A stretch of 64,000 nt of DNA, taken from positions 89,480-153,479 of the forward strand of contig JAUNWY010000001.1 of NCBI GenBank assembly GCA_030540085.1. Reading direction: 5' to 3'. Source of the DNA: Eggerthella sp. (GTDB lineage Bacteria; Actinomycetota; Coriobacteriia; Coriobacteriales; Eggerthellaceae). A program made the position numbers and the translations under genes. Below the pieces are notes generated by a model, which searched no databases, was not told where the DNA came from, and saw only the letters and a program-made list of their open reading frames with translations. Positions 1 to 9,138 of the stretch are shown here, in pieces. How positions within the stretch are numbered: the stretch's first letter is position 1; each line of letters opens with the position of its first letter.

Positions 1-71
1 TGAACAGCGGACAGGTAACCAGCATCGAAACAAACGCACACCCCACGCCTATTGCCGAAATTGAATGGTAG
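1..71 (+). CDS. 3' end of an upstream gene, probably the ABC ATPase partner of the FtsX permease
   Basis: A frame open from base 3 runs to TAG at 69-71 and ends in the residues PIAEIEW. The window cuts off the rest. Tails ending in a short acidic/aromatic EIEW-like motif are familiar from MacB/LolD-type ATP-binding subunits. The next gene, six bases on, is a large FtsX-type permease, which normally needs such an ATPase. The pairing is inferred from context because no ATPase motif lies inside the window. Confidence 0.45.
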   Translation, partial: NSGQVTSIETNAHPTPIAEIEW

Positions 72-77
72 CCAATC

Positions 78-3000
78 ATGGCACGGGCATTTTCAAAAGA
101 CACCTTCCGCACTATTGCCAACAGCAAGAAGCGCTTTATTTCCATCCTGGTCATTTGCGCATTGGGCGTAACCATGGTGTGCGGCCTGCGCGCATCCTGC
201 GTAGACCTGCGCAATTCCGCCGACACCTTCTTCAATGAGCAAGGCCTCTACGATGTATGCGTACAGTCAACCTTAGGGCTGACCGAAGATGATGTTGCTG
301 CCGTTTCTTCGCTAGAAGGCGTTGCCGCCGCAGAAGGAGCCTGGGAAGAAGAGACCTATACGCCACTTGGCCAAAAACGCGCAAGCGTAGGGGTGAAGGC
401 CCTTTCAAGCGAAGGGTTCAACATGCCCAAGGTTCTTGATGGCACCCTACCCACAAATGAGCATGAAGTTGCTGTAACAGAAAACTACCTAACCGACTCG
501 GGACTTTCGCTCGGCGATACCGTTACGCTTGAAGAAAACGACAACGAGGTGTTCGAGCGAACCCAATACACCATCACCGCTAGCGTGATAGACCCAACCG
601 AGCTCACCAACCCTAACGGATCCATCGCCATACGAGCCAGCGCATCGCCCGACTACTCGTTCTTCGTAACACCCGATGCTGTAACCGCCGATGTGTTCAC
701 TGCCATATACGTGAAAGCCAAGAACAGCACAGGGGCAAAAAGCTTTTCTCCCGAATATTCCTCACTTCTTGACAACCTCACCACCCAGATAGAAGGAATC
801 AAAAAACAGCGCGAAGAGGCGCGGACGGAGCAGATCCGCCAGGATGCGCTCGACGAAATCGCTGAAGCAGAAGCCGAGGTAAACGAAGAGCTTTCCGATG
901 CGCAGCGGAAAATCGACGACGCACAAAGCACGCTTGATTCAGGCAAACGGGAAATTGCCGCGAACAAACGCACTTTGCGCAGCAACGAAAACACCCTAGC
1001 TCAATCGGAAGCCGAGCTTCGACAGCAAGAAAATCAGCTGGCAAACGCCTCAAAGCAGATCGAAGATGGCTATGCCGCAATCTCAAACGCACAAGCCCAG
1101 ATCGACGAAGGCCGAGCCCAAGCAAATGCCGCTTGCGATGATGCGGCGGCGCAAGTTAAAGCCGCTTTGGCCGCTGGCATGATAAGTGAAGAGGAAGCCT
1201 CGGCGCAGCTTGCGGGCATTGAAGCACAGCGCGCTCAAACGCTTGCCCAGCTCGATGCCCAGGAAAAACAGCTTTCCGCGGGCAAACAGGAGCTCGACGC
1301 CCAGGCAGCGCAGGTTTCAGCGGGGATGAAAGCAATCTCGCAGGGCAAGGAACAGCTTTCCGCGGGCAAACAGCAGTTGAAGTCGGGTAAACAACAGCTT
1401 TCTGCCGCCGAGACAGAGCTTGCAGAAGGCCAGGCTGAGCTCGATGAACAGCGCGCACAGTTTGAAAGCAGCAAAGCTGAAGCCCACGCAAAATTCGAAG
1501 ACGCCCGGGCTGAAGTCGACGACATCGAGCAAGGACGTTGGTACGTGCAGACGCGCGAATCGAACGCAGGCTACGCCAGCATTGAATCGGATGCTTCTTC
1601 CATTGAGGCCATCGGATTCGTCTTCCCCGTAGTGTTCATCGTGGTTGCCGTGCTCATTGCACTCACCACCATCACCCGTTTGGTTGAAGAAGAACGCGGG
1701 CTTATCGGCACCTACAAATCGCTGGGGTACCGCAACCGCTCCATCTTGGGCAAATACCTGACGTACGCGCTTTTGGCGTGTCTCCTGGGCAGCGCTGTGG
1801 GCGAATTCTGCGGATTCGTGCTCTTCCCCGCGTTCCTGTTCACCGTGTTCCAGATGATGTATCTTTTGCCCACGTACCTGCTTTCATTCGACACGTTCTA
1901 TGGCGTGGGTAGCATGCTGTTCTTCATTGCGGGAATCGTTGGAGCTGCGGTATTCGCCTGTCGCGCCGAACTTGCGCAGACGCCCGCCACGCTCATGCGT
2001 CCGAAGGCGCCCCGCTCCGGCTCGCGAATCCTCCTTGAGCGAATCCCCTTCGTCTGGAAGCGCTTGGCATTCCTGGATAAGGTAACGGCACGCAACTTGC
2101 TTCGCTACAAGAAGCGCTTCTTCATGACGGTATTCGGAATCATGGGATGCATGGCTTTGCTTATCTGCGGATTTGCCATCAAAGACTCCGTGCATGCCCT
2201 TTCCCCCATGCAGTATGGTGACATTTATCGCTATGACGCCTTGGCAATCACCAGCCCCAACAACTTCAAAGATTGCGAAACGTTGCTTGAGGGAAACGAG
2301 GAAGTTTCCTCTATCCAAGAAGTTGCCGTCGATTCGGTAACCCTCACCTCCAACGGCGACGACGAATCGCTGCAACTGTTCGTGCTTCCCGATGGCGCTG
2401 ATCTTTCTCCCTATGTTTCGCTCAAAAGCGGTGAAGAGGCACTGCCCCTTTCCGACAGCGGCATGATTCTCACGCGAAACGCTGCCGACCTTTTAGGGGT
2501 AGGCGCAAACGACGAAATCACCGTGAAAACCAGCTCACTCGACGAAGCTACCGTGCCCATAACCCACGTTGCAGACAACTACTTGGGCAATGCCGCCTAT
2601 CTTACGCAAAGCGCCTATGAGCAGCTGTTCGACGAAGAGGTTCAGCCCAACGGCTTCTATCTTGCGCTTTCAGGCAACGACACCGAAAAAGAGGCATTCG
2701 CCGACAGCTTGGCTGAACGCAACGAATTCCTTTCCGTTTCCAGCACCCAGCAGATGAACGAGGAATTCTCTAAGTCGTTCGACCTGATCAACACTATTGT
2801 GTACGTTATCGTCTTCTTGGCAGCGGCGTTGGCATTCGTAGTGCTGTTCACGCTTTCCACAACCAACATATCTGAGCGCACGCGCGAATTGGCAACCATC
2901 AAGGTGTTAGGCTTCCGCAAACGCGAAGTTAACCACTATGTGAATAAGGAAACGGTACTGCTAACCGTTATCGGCGTAGTTTTGGGTATCCCCGCAGGAT

Positions 3001-3188
3001 ACGCATTCAGCCACATGCTCACCTATGTGCTGAAAATGCCCTCCATCTACTTCGCGGTAACCATCGATCCGATCAGCTACGCCTACGCATGCGGCCTCAC
3101 GCTGCTGTTCGCCTTCATTGTGGCGCAGCTTTCCAACCGCACCTTGGCCAAGATCAACATGATCGAGGCGCTGAAGAGCATCGAATAG
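78..3188 (+). CDS. ABC transporter permease, FtsX/MacB type with long coiled coil
   Basis: A 1036-residue membrane protein of the large two-FtsX-domain type. One membrane segment lies at about residues 20-38, followed by an extracytoplasmic MacB-like domain to about 240. A very long Ala/Glu/Gln-rich coiled coil follows (about 240-490) with repeated SAGKQ units; the DNA for LSAGKQ is nearly identical at about 1275 and 1362. A first FtsX domain with three or four helices lies at about 515-640, then a second extracytoplasmic region, and a C-terminal FtsX domain at about 900-1036. The family does not pump small solutes. It couples cytoplasmic ATP hydrolysis to extracytoplasmic work such as lipoprotein or peptide release or cell-wall hydrolase control. 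The start lies six bases after the preceding stop, which suggests one operon. The substrate is unknown. Confidence 0.85.
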   Translation: MARAFSKDTFRTIANSKKRFISILVICALGVTMVCGLRASCVDLRNSADTFFNEQGLYDVCVQSTLGLTEDDVAAVSSLEGVAAAEGAWEEETYTPLGQKRASVGVKALSSEGFNMPKVLDGTLPTNEHEVAVTENYLTDSGLSLGDTVTLEENDNEVFERTQYTITASVIDPTELTNPNGSIAIRASASPDYSFFVTPDAVTADVFTAIYVKAKNSTGAKSFSPEYSSLLDNLTTQIEGIKKQREEARTEQIRQDALDEIAEAEAEVNEELSDAQRKIDDAQSTLDSGKREIAANKRTLRSNENTLAQSEAELRQQENQLANASKQIEDGYAAISNAQAQIDEGRAQANAACDDAAAQVKAALAAGMISEEEASAQLAGIEAQRAQTLAQLDAQEKQLSAGKQELDAQAAQVSAGMKAISQGKEQLSAGKQQLKSGKQQLSAAETELAEGQAELDEQRAQFESSKAEAHAKFEDARAEVDDIEQGRWYVQTRESNAGYASIESDASSIEAIGFVFPVVFIVVAVLIALTTITRLVEEERGLIGTYKSLGYRNRSILGKYLTYALLACLLGSAVGEFCGFVLFPAFLFTVFQMMYLLPTYLLSFDTFYGVGSMLFFIAGIVGAAVFACRAELAQTPATLMRPKAPRSGSRILLERIPFVWKRLAFLDKVTARNLLRYKKRFFMTVFGIMGCMALLICGFAIKDSVHALSPMQYGDIYRYDALAITSPNNFKDCETLLEGNEEVSSIQEVAVDSVTLTSNGDDESLQLFVLPDGADLSPYVSLKSGEEALPLSDSGMILTRNAADLLGVGANDEITVKTSSLDEATVPITHVADNYLGNAAYLTQSAYEQLFDEEVQPNGFYLALSGNDTEKEAFADSLAERNEFLSVSSTQQMNEEFSKSFDLINTIVYVIVFLAAALAFVVLFTLSTTNISERTRELATIKVLGFRKREVNHYVNKETVLLTVIGVVLGIPAGYAFSHMLTYVLKMPSIYFAVTIDPISYAYACGLTLLFAFIVAQLSNRTLAKINMIEALKSIE

Positions 3189-3440
3189 ACATCGCATTTG
3201 AGGGATGGCGGCTCTCCTTTTGGCCCATCGGCTCGATTTACGCCAGGGCCTTGATTTCTCGAGAGCGGCAAGGCTGCTTTGCCGAAGCGCCATTGGACAG
3301 GTTTGCATCAAGGGCTTAGCCCCCGAAAACCGTCAAAGTTGCTTTCTTAGGCTGCCCCTGGCCAAGTTTGCGCCAGTTGTTCTCGCAGTTGTGCCGATCG
3401 ATTTCACAGCGCAGATGCCGCATCGAACTTTCCTAAGCGG

Positions 3441-4619
3441 CTATTGGCCCAGTTCGCGCCAGGGCCCTATCCTGTTCGAGCTCTGCTGGTCTTGCTTAGG
3501 CTCTTGAGGCTCCCTGCTCTCGGGCTTGCGACGAGGGTTGAAATGGTGGCTCAGAGCATCGCCCAACAGACGAAGCTTCACAATAGCGTACGCCGTAACC
3601 GCGCAGGCAATAAGGAAGATGGGGATGCGCACCAGATTGTCGGCCCAGGTAATGATTACGCCACAGGCGGCAAGGAGTGCCGTCCAAGCCCACATGATAA
3701 GCACGGTTGCGCGTTGGCTGAATCCTGCACGCATCAGGCGATGGTGAATGTGCCCCTTGTCCGCTTCGTCGATAGGACGATGCTCGCGCTTTCGACGCAC
3801 AATGGCGAAGAACGTATCGAGGATCGGAACACCTGCCGCCAGAATAGGCACCAAGAGCGAAACAAACAAGGCTGAGCGCGCTACAGCAAACAGGGAAATG
3901 ATGCCCAACGCAAAACCAAGAAGCAGTGCGCCTGAATCACCCATAAAGATGGATGCAGGGAAGAAATTGGACTTCAGGAAGCCTGCACACACGCCAACAA
4001 GAATGACACTGAACAGCGCCGCATCGAAGCGTCCGGTAAGCACCGCGAACAGCAAGATGGTTATTGCGGAAATACCCGTAATGCCCGCCGCCAAGCCGTC
4101 AAGGCCGTCAATCAAGTTGATAACGTTGGCAAAAGCCACCAGGTAGAACACCGTTAGAGGGTAGGCAACCCAGCCAAATTCAATGTACCCCTCGCCAAAA
4201 GGATTGTGGATACTGGAAAACAACAGGCCAGAACAGGCAACCACGCAAGCAGCAACTATCTGTCCCAGCATCTTCGCTTTGGGGTTCAGGTCAACCACAT
4301 CATCCACGGCGCCCACGAGAAATATCAAAACCGTGCCCAGCAAAACGCCCCAATAGTTGACCTCGATACCGTTGTAGTCAACGAAAGGATCAATCCATCC
4401 GAAAACATGGACGCCCAGTTCGGCAACGACGAGCGCCGCCAAAATGCCGCCGAAAATAGCCACACCGCCCATACGCGGGATAGGAAGCATGTTTACGCGG
4501 CGAGCACTGGGGTAATCGATGGCATCAAGTTTGATAGCAAGCTTGCGGGCAAGAGGGGTCAAGGCAATGGTAACCACTGCGGCAACGGCAAAGAGAACGC
4601 CGTATTCAAGCCAGTCCAT
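3441..4619 (-). CDS. undecaprenyl-phosphate sugar-1-phosphate transferase (WecA/TagO/MraY-like)
   Basis: A 392-residue polytopic protein of glycosyltransferase family 4. It transfers a sugar-1-phosphate (in relatives GlcNAc-1-P) from a UDP sugar to undecaprenyl phosphate at the cytoplasmic face of the membrane, the first step of wall polymer or surface glycan assembly. Diagnostic motifs are DDVVD (106-110), NLIDGLDGLA (168-177), MGDSG (226-230) and HIHH followed by R (290-294). These are the Mg-binding and WecA-type HxHH motifs, and they favour WecA/TagO over MraY. An AGAGGGGG ribosome site precedes the ATG. It is divergent from a family 2 glycosyltransferase that may act on the same lipid-linked glycan. 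Confidence 0.88.
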   Translation of the reverse strand: MDWLEYGVLFAVAAVVTIALTPLARKLAIKLDAIDYPSARRVNMLPIPRMGGVAIFGGILAALVVAELGVHVFGWIDPFVDYNGIEVNYWGVLLGTVLIFLVGAVDDVVDLNPKAKMLGQIVAACVVACSGLLFSSIHNPFGEGYIEFGWVAYPLTVFYLVAFANVINLIDGLDGLAAGITGISAITILLFAVLTGRFDAALFSVILVGVCAGFLKSNFFPASIFMGDSGALLLGFALGIISLFAVARSALFVSLLVPILAAGVPILDTFFAIVRRKREHRPIDEADKGHIHHRLMRAGFSQRATVLIMWAWTALLAACGVIITWADNLVRIPIFLIACAVTAYAIVKLRLLGDALSHHFNPRRKPESREPQEPKQDQQSSNRIGPWRELGQ

Positions 4620-5062
4620 GCGCCCCCCTCTTTCTCGAACTTATTGGATAGCGCGGCAGAACGCGCTCACGCCAAATGATGATTATATACCGAAGAGACG
4701 CTTCTCCCGACTACAGCTACCTAACGGCATCGCAAGCGCAAAGAGAGGGGAGGCCGTCATCTACGTCGGCGCAGAAAAGCAACCGCCGATTTTATCGGCT
4801 TTTCGCATGGTCTTGACTTGCTCGAGCGCGCGGGCCCTCCGCTTCGGGAATCGCAACCACGAAGCAGCCCACAGACTGCCCCGCGCCCACGCCAAAGAAC
4901 CTTACAATCCCCCTCTGCCAACAGCTTACTTTTGCAGCCTTTGTGGAGAGCAGCCATCAAAACGTGGAAGTACCTTGTACTCCCCGTCGGGCAACACATT
5001 CGGCACTACTGCATTGTGTAGAATGAGCGAGTTGAAACCCGTAGATTCAGGAGAAGGTGTTC
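4620..5062. other. divergent intergenic region between the two glycosyltransferase genes
   Basis: A 443-base region with no supported gene. A small perfect hairpin, GCCGAT-TTT-ATCGGC followed by TTTT, lies at 4786-4804 and looks like a plus-strand terminator or attenuator. A TATAAT-like box is readable on the minus strand at about 4682-4687 and could serve the WecA-like gene. On the plus strand AGGAG at 5049-5053 is the ribosome site of the glycosyltransferase. Confidence 0.4.
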
Positions 5063-6127
5063 GTGTCACACAGTCCCGCGATAAGCGTCATTATTCCTGT
5101 CTACAACGTAGAATCCTGGCTGCGTCGTGCCGTTGGCTCGCTGCAGAATCAAACATGCACCAGCTACGAGATTCTGTTGGTAGACGATGGAAGCACCGAT
5201 GGCAGTGGCGCTCTGTGCGACAAACTTGCCGATGACGATGTGCGTATCCGCGTAATCCACCAGGAAAACCAAGGAGCCGCCGCCGCACGCAACGCCGCTA
5301 TCGAAATTGCTCGTGGCGATTACCTGTACTTCATGGACGGAGACGATTGGTGCGACCGCACCATGTTGAAGGACATGTACCGCGTTGCCTCCGAACACGA
5401 CCTGGACCTTCTTATTACCGGCTTTACCATCGACACATACTATGACGACGAAGGCAAGTACTATCGCGAGCTGCGTAATGCGCCCGATCGCATCTTCAAA
5501 TCGCAAGAAGAATTCCGCGCAAATGCCTGCCAGCTTTTCGACGCTCAGCTTCTGTATGCGCCGTGGAACAAGCTGTATCGTCGCAGCTACATCAAAGAAA
5601 AGGGCATCCGGTTCCCTGGCACGTTTTGGGACGACCTGCCGTTCAACCTCGATGTTATGCGAGACGTTGAACGCGTAGGCTGCATCGACGGTCACTACTA
5701 CCACTTCCTGCGCGCTCGCGCCGAAAGCGAAAACACCAAGTACCGTCCCGACATGTACGACAAACGCGAAGAAGAACATCGCTGGATGAATGAGCTGTAC
5801 GCGTATTGGAACCTGGATTCTCCCGAAATCGAAGAGTTCTTGGCACGCCGCTATGCAGAACGGCTGGTTGGCTGCATCGAAAACGTAACCAACTGCAATT
5901 GCACACTTTCAAAAGAAGAGAAGCGTGCCGCCATTAAGCAGATGATATCTACTCCCCACGCACGCGAAGCACTGAAAAAAGCGCGGCCCCGCACCAAGAT
6001 GATGCACCTGGTGTTGGCACCCTTGCGCATGGGGAACATCACGCTCACCATGACGGAAAGCGAGTTCATAAGCTGGGTACGCCAAAATAGCACCAGCCTT
6101 TTCGCCCGCCTGAAAGCAAATCGCTAA
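5063..6127 (+). CDS. glycosyltransferase family 2
   Basis: A GT-A fold transferase of about 354 residues. The N-terminus reads ISVIIPVYNVESWL, then LLVDDGSTDGS around residue 38, and YFMDGDDWCD around 88-100. DGDD is the metal and nucleotide-sugar binding DxD region. There is no obvious membrane segment, so a soluble cytoplasmic enzyme adding a sugar to a glycan or lipid carrier is likely. A GTG at 5057 is in frame, but AGGAG at 5049-5053 is too close to it and is well placed for the GTG at 5063, so I use 5063. The donor and acceptor cannot be read from sequence. A strong terminator follows at once. Confidence 0.88.
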   Translation: MSHSPAISVIIPVYNVESWLRRAVGSLQNQTCTSYEILLVDDGSTDGSGALCDKLADDDVRIRVIHQENQGAAAARNAAIEIARGDYLYFMDGDDWCDRTMLKDMYRVASEHDLDLLITGFTIDTYYDDEGKYYRELRNAPDRIFKSQEEFRANACQLFDAQLLYAPWNKLYRRSYIKEKGIRFPGTFWDDLPFNLDVMRDVERVGCIDGHYYHFLRARAESENTKYRPDMYDKREEEHRWMNELYAYWNLDSPEIEEFLARRYAERLVGCIENVTNCNCTLSKEEKRAAIKQMISTPHAREALKKARPRTKMMHLVLAPLRMGNITLTMTESEFISWVRQNSTSLFARLKANR

Positions 6128-6130
6128 TCA

Positions 6131-6160
6131 AGAGCTCGCAGATGCGAGCTCTTTCTTTTC
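6131..6160 (+). terminator. rho-independent terminator of the family 2 glycosyltransferase
   Basis: Stem AGAGCTCGC / GCGAGCTCT with a 4-base loop, followed by TTTCTTTTCTT, three bases after the stop codon. Confidence 0.9.
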
Positions 6161-6162
6161 TT

Positions 6163-6250
6163 GCGCCCAAGGGATTACGACAAAAGCGCATCAGCCAAGA
6201 ACGATTCGCGAAGCCTGGAAAACTCACTACAATCAGCTGCTTTTTGTTAG
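6163..6250 (+). pseudogene. decayed copy of the tauE 3' end
   Basis: Plus-strand DNA here translates to LRQKRISQERFAK followed by TTISCFLL. The live TauE protein, on the other strand, ends in LIQKRISQEQFVKF followed by LTVIGCVLLIK. In DNA, about 28 of 33 bases agree across the best block, then the copy is shortened by small deletions and runs into a 46-base arm identical to the sequence just downstream of the live tauE stop. It has no start codon and no upstream part, and it directly follows the glycosyltransferase terminator. It therefore looks like the remnant of a second, tail-to-tail tauE copy. Confidence 0.6.
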
Positions 6251-6477
6251 GTTCGGAATGCGCGCCGCATGGCGGTGTCGGGCTGGGGTCTGGAGCCGCG
6301 AACGCCACTCTGAACGCCATTCCTGTTAGATGCTCAAAGAGCATTGCTTCATTCAATGCTTGAAGCAATGCAGCGCATGAAAAAGGAGGCCCGTAGCCTC
6401 CTTTTGAACAGCGGAATGGGTGGCTTGAGGCGCTCCAGACCCCAGCCCGACACCGCCATGCGGCGCGCATTCCGAAC
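6251..6477. repeat. 46-bp perfect inverted repeat with nested hairpins between convergent genes
   Basis: Arms at 6251-6296 and 6432-6477 are exact reverse complements over 46 bases, beginning GTTCGGAATGCGCGCC. The 135-base spacer holds a perfect 11-bp stem (6341-6351 with 6361-6371) and a bidirectional terminator at 6380-6406. The right arm ends three bases before the tauE stop codon. Confidence 0.9.
6380..6406. terminator. bidirectional terminator ending tauE
   Basis: AAAAGGAGGC, a 5-base loop, then GCCTCCTTTT. It has an A-run on one side and a T-run on the other, and lies between convergent transcription units. Confidence 0.85.
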
Positions 6478-6479
6478 AC

Positions 6480-7193
6480 TTACTTAATTAAAAGCACGCA
6501 GCCAATTACGGTAAGCAGGACGTAGGTGAACTTCACGAACTGCTCTTGGCTGATGCGCTTCTGGATAAGACCGCCCAGCCAGGTGGAAAGAATAAGCAGA
6601 GGGATGCACACTGCCAGCGTAAGCAGGCCGTCGCCACCAAGGGAGCCGCCCTGAATGCCATAAAGGGCATAAGCTCCGTTTAGGAACACCCAGGTCATAG
6701 TGGTGGTTGCTCGAAATGCTTCCTTATCCCGAATCTTCTGCAAGGCGTAAATGGCCAGGAAAGAGCCGCCAGAAACAAACATGCCCTGAATAAGGCCGGC
6801 TATGGCAAGAATGCAGTACAGGAGCCAATCGGGTAAAAGCTTATTTTTCTTGTTGAAGAACAAACCGCGGATAGCAATGACCAAAACCGCAACGCCGTAT
6901 ACCTTGGAAAGGATGCTCAGCGGAGCAATGGTGTTAATCCACGCGCCAATAGCCATGAAAATCGCCATAATCACGCACATCTTCGCCAGTTCTTTCCACA
7001 CCACATGCTTGATGCCCGTGAAGGCGATAAGCACGCTGGCAAGAAATCCAGTGCAGTTCAGCACCACGATGGACTCTTCGTGGCCGATGGTGACCATGCC
7101 CACCGGCATTGCGAAGATATTGCCTGCGAAGCCGGTAATACCGTTAATTAGATAGGCGAAGAAAAACGTGCCCCAAAATAGGTATTTTTCCAT
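6480..7193 (-). CDS. TauE/SafE family sulfite/organic anion permease
   Basis: A 237-residue membrane protein with seven or eight hydrophobic segments and the two half-repeats typical of TauE/SafE carriers. The first motif is NGITGFAGNIFAMPVG near residues 17-32, the second LIQGMFVSGGSFLAIYAL near 138-155. Members export or import sulfite, sulfoacetate, taurine or related anions; the substrate here is not readable. AAAGGGGAAG lies upstream of the ATG. Length is at the short end of the family. It stands alone, convergent to the glycosyltransferase, and a decayed copy of its 3' end lies on the opposite strand at 6163-6250. Confidence 0.88.
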   Translation of the reverse strand: MEKYLFWGTFFFAYLINGITGFAGNIFAMPVGMVTIGHEESIVVLNCTGFLASVLIAFTGIKHVVWKELAKMCVIMAIFMAIGAWINTIAPLSILSKVYGVAVLVIAIRGLFFNKKNKLLPDWLLYCILAIAGLIQGMFVSGGSFLAIYALQKIRDKEAFRATTTMTWVFLNGAYALYGIQGGSLGGDGLLTLAVCIPLLILSTWLGGLIQKRISQEQFVKFTYVLLTVIGCVLLIK

Positions 7194-7779
7194 GAACTTC
7201 CCCTTTAACGCGCCTCCCCCAGGCGCATTCCATCCGTGAATATGGAAGCCACTTTACTCTTGTGGAGTGAATAGTGCAAAACCTATCAGAAAAAGCGCCC
7301 TGTAGGTTTTATTGGCAGTCAAAAGCACTGTCGGTTTCTTCGCCCGATGCGGGTTTCGCTAGGCTTCCCGAACAATGCAGGATCCGTCAGACCCCGCATA
7401 ATGCAGGCCACGCATGGTTTCGCTATCGGCGCAAGGTGCGCCAAGCACCGATCGCACAGGGCTTCACGCCCAATGTAGGTTATACGGGTTTTGCACCCAG
7501 CGCGATGTCGCGTCAACGTCCTCCTCAATATGCAGGCAGCGCAAGTTCCCGTACCCGCCTCGTCGACTGACGGCGCGCACAAGCATGGTGCTTATTTCCG
7601 CCGTTTTCACCGCTTCGTTCGATTACGCTACACTTAAATGGATTTACACGGTGCGCTAAAACCGCCGCGCAAATCCAAAACAATCCGCCTCTTGCGGTTG
7701 TTGCAAGCTGTCAAATAAGCAGACGCATTTGCATAGCCGCAGCAAAGCGCTCGGAACCAAACACGATAAGTAGGCATAT
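7194..7779. other. intergenic region with a degenerate ATGYAGG repeat
   Basis: No supported gene. The heptamer ATGYAGG or a near match recurs at about 7300, 7328, 7347, 7375, 7401, 7473 and 7530, with gaps near 19-28 bases or multiples of these. This suggests an old, decayed tandem repeat of roughly 27 bp. The last 100 bases are A/T-richer and probably hold the murB promoter, which I could not place. Confidence 0.35.
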
Positions 7780-8706
7780 ATGAATATCGAAGAACTCAAT
7801 ACCGCTCTTGCTCAAGTCTTTGCCAGCGACGACCTGCTAAAAAATGAGCCCATGAGCAAACACACCACGTTCCGCTGCGGCGGTCCCGCTCAGTTTTTTG
7901 TGTGGGCAAGCAATGCCGCAGACATCACTGCAGCTATCAACGCCGCCGAAAAGGCAGACGCCCCCTGGTGGATCGTGGGCTGCGGAAGCGATTTGCTTGT
8001 TTCCGATGCAGGCTTGCCTGGCGTGGTTATCGAAATTGGCAAACGTATGGCCCATATTTCCATCGATGGATGCGTTGTTCAGGCGCAAGCGGGAGCCACC
8101 AATGAAGCAGTTGCGCAAGCGGCACTCGAAGCAGGACTTACGGGCTACGAGTTTGCCAGTGGAATCCCAGGTTCTGTTGGTGGAGCAGCAATCATGAACG
8201 CAGGCGCCTACGATGGTGAGTTCAAAGATGTTGCGGTAAGCGTTTCCTGCCTCTTCCCCGACGGCACGGTTCGCGAAATTTCCGCAGAAGAAGCCGATTG
8301 GAGCTACCGACACAGCATGATGAGCGATGAAGGGCTTGTTGTGCTGGGAGCAACCCTTCAGCTTGCAGCGGGAAGCAAGGATGATATTCGCGCCAAGATG
8401 GACGACTTGGCCCAACGCCGCTCTTCCAAGCAGCCTCTTGAAATGGCAAGCGCGGGCAGCACGTTCAAGCGCCCCGAAGGCTATTTTGCGGGCAAGCTCA
8501 TTCAGGACGCAGGCATGCAGGGTCATTCAGTTGGAGATGCCCAGGTTTCCACCAAACATGCCGGCTTCGTGGTAAACATCGGCAACGCAAGCGCAGCCGA
8601 TGTTCTGCAGGTTATCCGCGACGTGCAAACAGCAGTAAAGAGCCAGTTCGGCGTTACGCTTGAAACCGAAGTGCGTATGTGGGGGTTTGACGCCACAAAT
8701 AACTAG
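7780..8706 (+). CDS. murB: UDP-N-acetylenolpyruvoylglucosamine reductase
   Basis: FAD-dependent cytoplasmic enzyme that reduces UDP-GlcNAc-enolpyruvate to UDP-MurNAc with NADPH, the second committed step of peptidoglycan synthesis. At 308 residues it has the shorter type II layout common in Gram-positive bacteria. The FAD domain motif GCGSDLLVSDAG lies at 68-79 and ASGIPGSVGGAAIMNAGAYD at 126-145. Expected active-site residues are present: Arg in SYRHS (about 177), Ser in AGSTFKRPEG (about 227) and Glu in LETEV (about 297). The ribosome site is weak (TAGG). It is monocistronic as far as can be seen. Confidence 0.96.
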   Translation: MNIEELNTALAQVFASDDLLKNEPMSKHTTFRCGGPAQFFVWASNAADITAAINAAEKADAPWWIVGCGSDLLVSDAGLPGVVIEIGKRMAHISIDGCVVQAQAGATNEAVAQAALEAGLTGYEFASGIPGSVGGAAIMNAGAYDGEFKDVAVSVSCLFPDGTVREISAEEADWSYRHSMMSDEGLVVLGATLQLAAGSKDDIRAKMDDLAQRRSSKQPLEMASAGSTFKRPEGYFAGKLIQDAGMQGHSVGDAQVSTKHAGFVVNIGNASAADVLQVIRDVQTAVKSQFGVTLETEVRMWGFDATNN

Positions 8707-8723
8707 TGCAACGTCTTGCCGAT

Positions 8724-8957
8724 TTAATGCGCCTCACGCAGATCGACAGTCATAGCGTAAGCAAGATAAAAGGCAACAGCCGCCACCGCCGCAAAGACCG
8801 CAGCCCAAGCCCAAGCCGCTTCAGCGACGGAAAACGCTACGATGCCAGAGGATAATGCACCCGCAACAAGCGTCATGGCACGAGCGACTTTACGCATGGG
8901 AACATACTTCAGGCCTTTTGCCTGCACCCTGCTTACGTTCTTCGTATTTTTTGCCAT
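8724..8957 (-). CDS. small membrane protein of unknown function, two helices
   Basis: A 77-residue protein that I do not recognise. A basic N-terminus (MAKNTKNVSRVQAKGLKYV) is followed by two hydrophobic segments at about 28-48 and 50-70, then a short tail. The start is supported by GGAGGTG eight bases upstream. It is convergent with murB, with only 17 bases between the stops, and lies downstream of the zinc-ribbon membrane protein on the same strand. The strong ribosome site and clean layout argue for a real gene. Confidence 0.65.
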   Translation of the reverse strand: MAKNTKNVSRVQAKGLKYVPMRKVARAMTLVAGALSSGIVAFSVAEAAWAWAAVFAAVAAVAFYLAYAMTVDLREAH

Positions 8958-8980
8958 AACCGCACCTCCGATGAATTACA

Positions 8981-9026
8981 GAGGGTGCCCCATTCGCTCA
9001 TGAAACGGGGCACCCTCGTTTGTTTT
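8981..9026 (+). terminator. hairpin terminator upstream of the 77-residue gene
   Basis: GAGGGTGCCCC pairs with GGGGCACCCTC across a 14-15 base loop, followed by GTTTGTTTT on the plus strand. It could end read-through from murB. On the minus strand it lies in the leader of the small membrane protein. Confidence 0.6.
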
Positions 9027-9138
9027 CGCATTCATCGTAACTGCGAAGTATTTCCGTTGTGAAACAGGCTTGTTGCCATGTTGGGTCGTTTTTCGAATCG
9101 TCCCCTCGGGAACGAAAGCCGCTCAAGCCGCAAGCATC

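Noticed and set aside
7274-7570. A 98-residue frame upstream of murB
   Set aside because: Built from the degenerate ATGYAGG repeat; no ribosome site and no recognisable domain.
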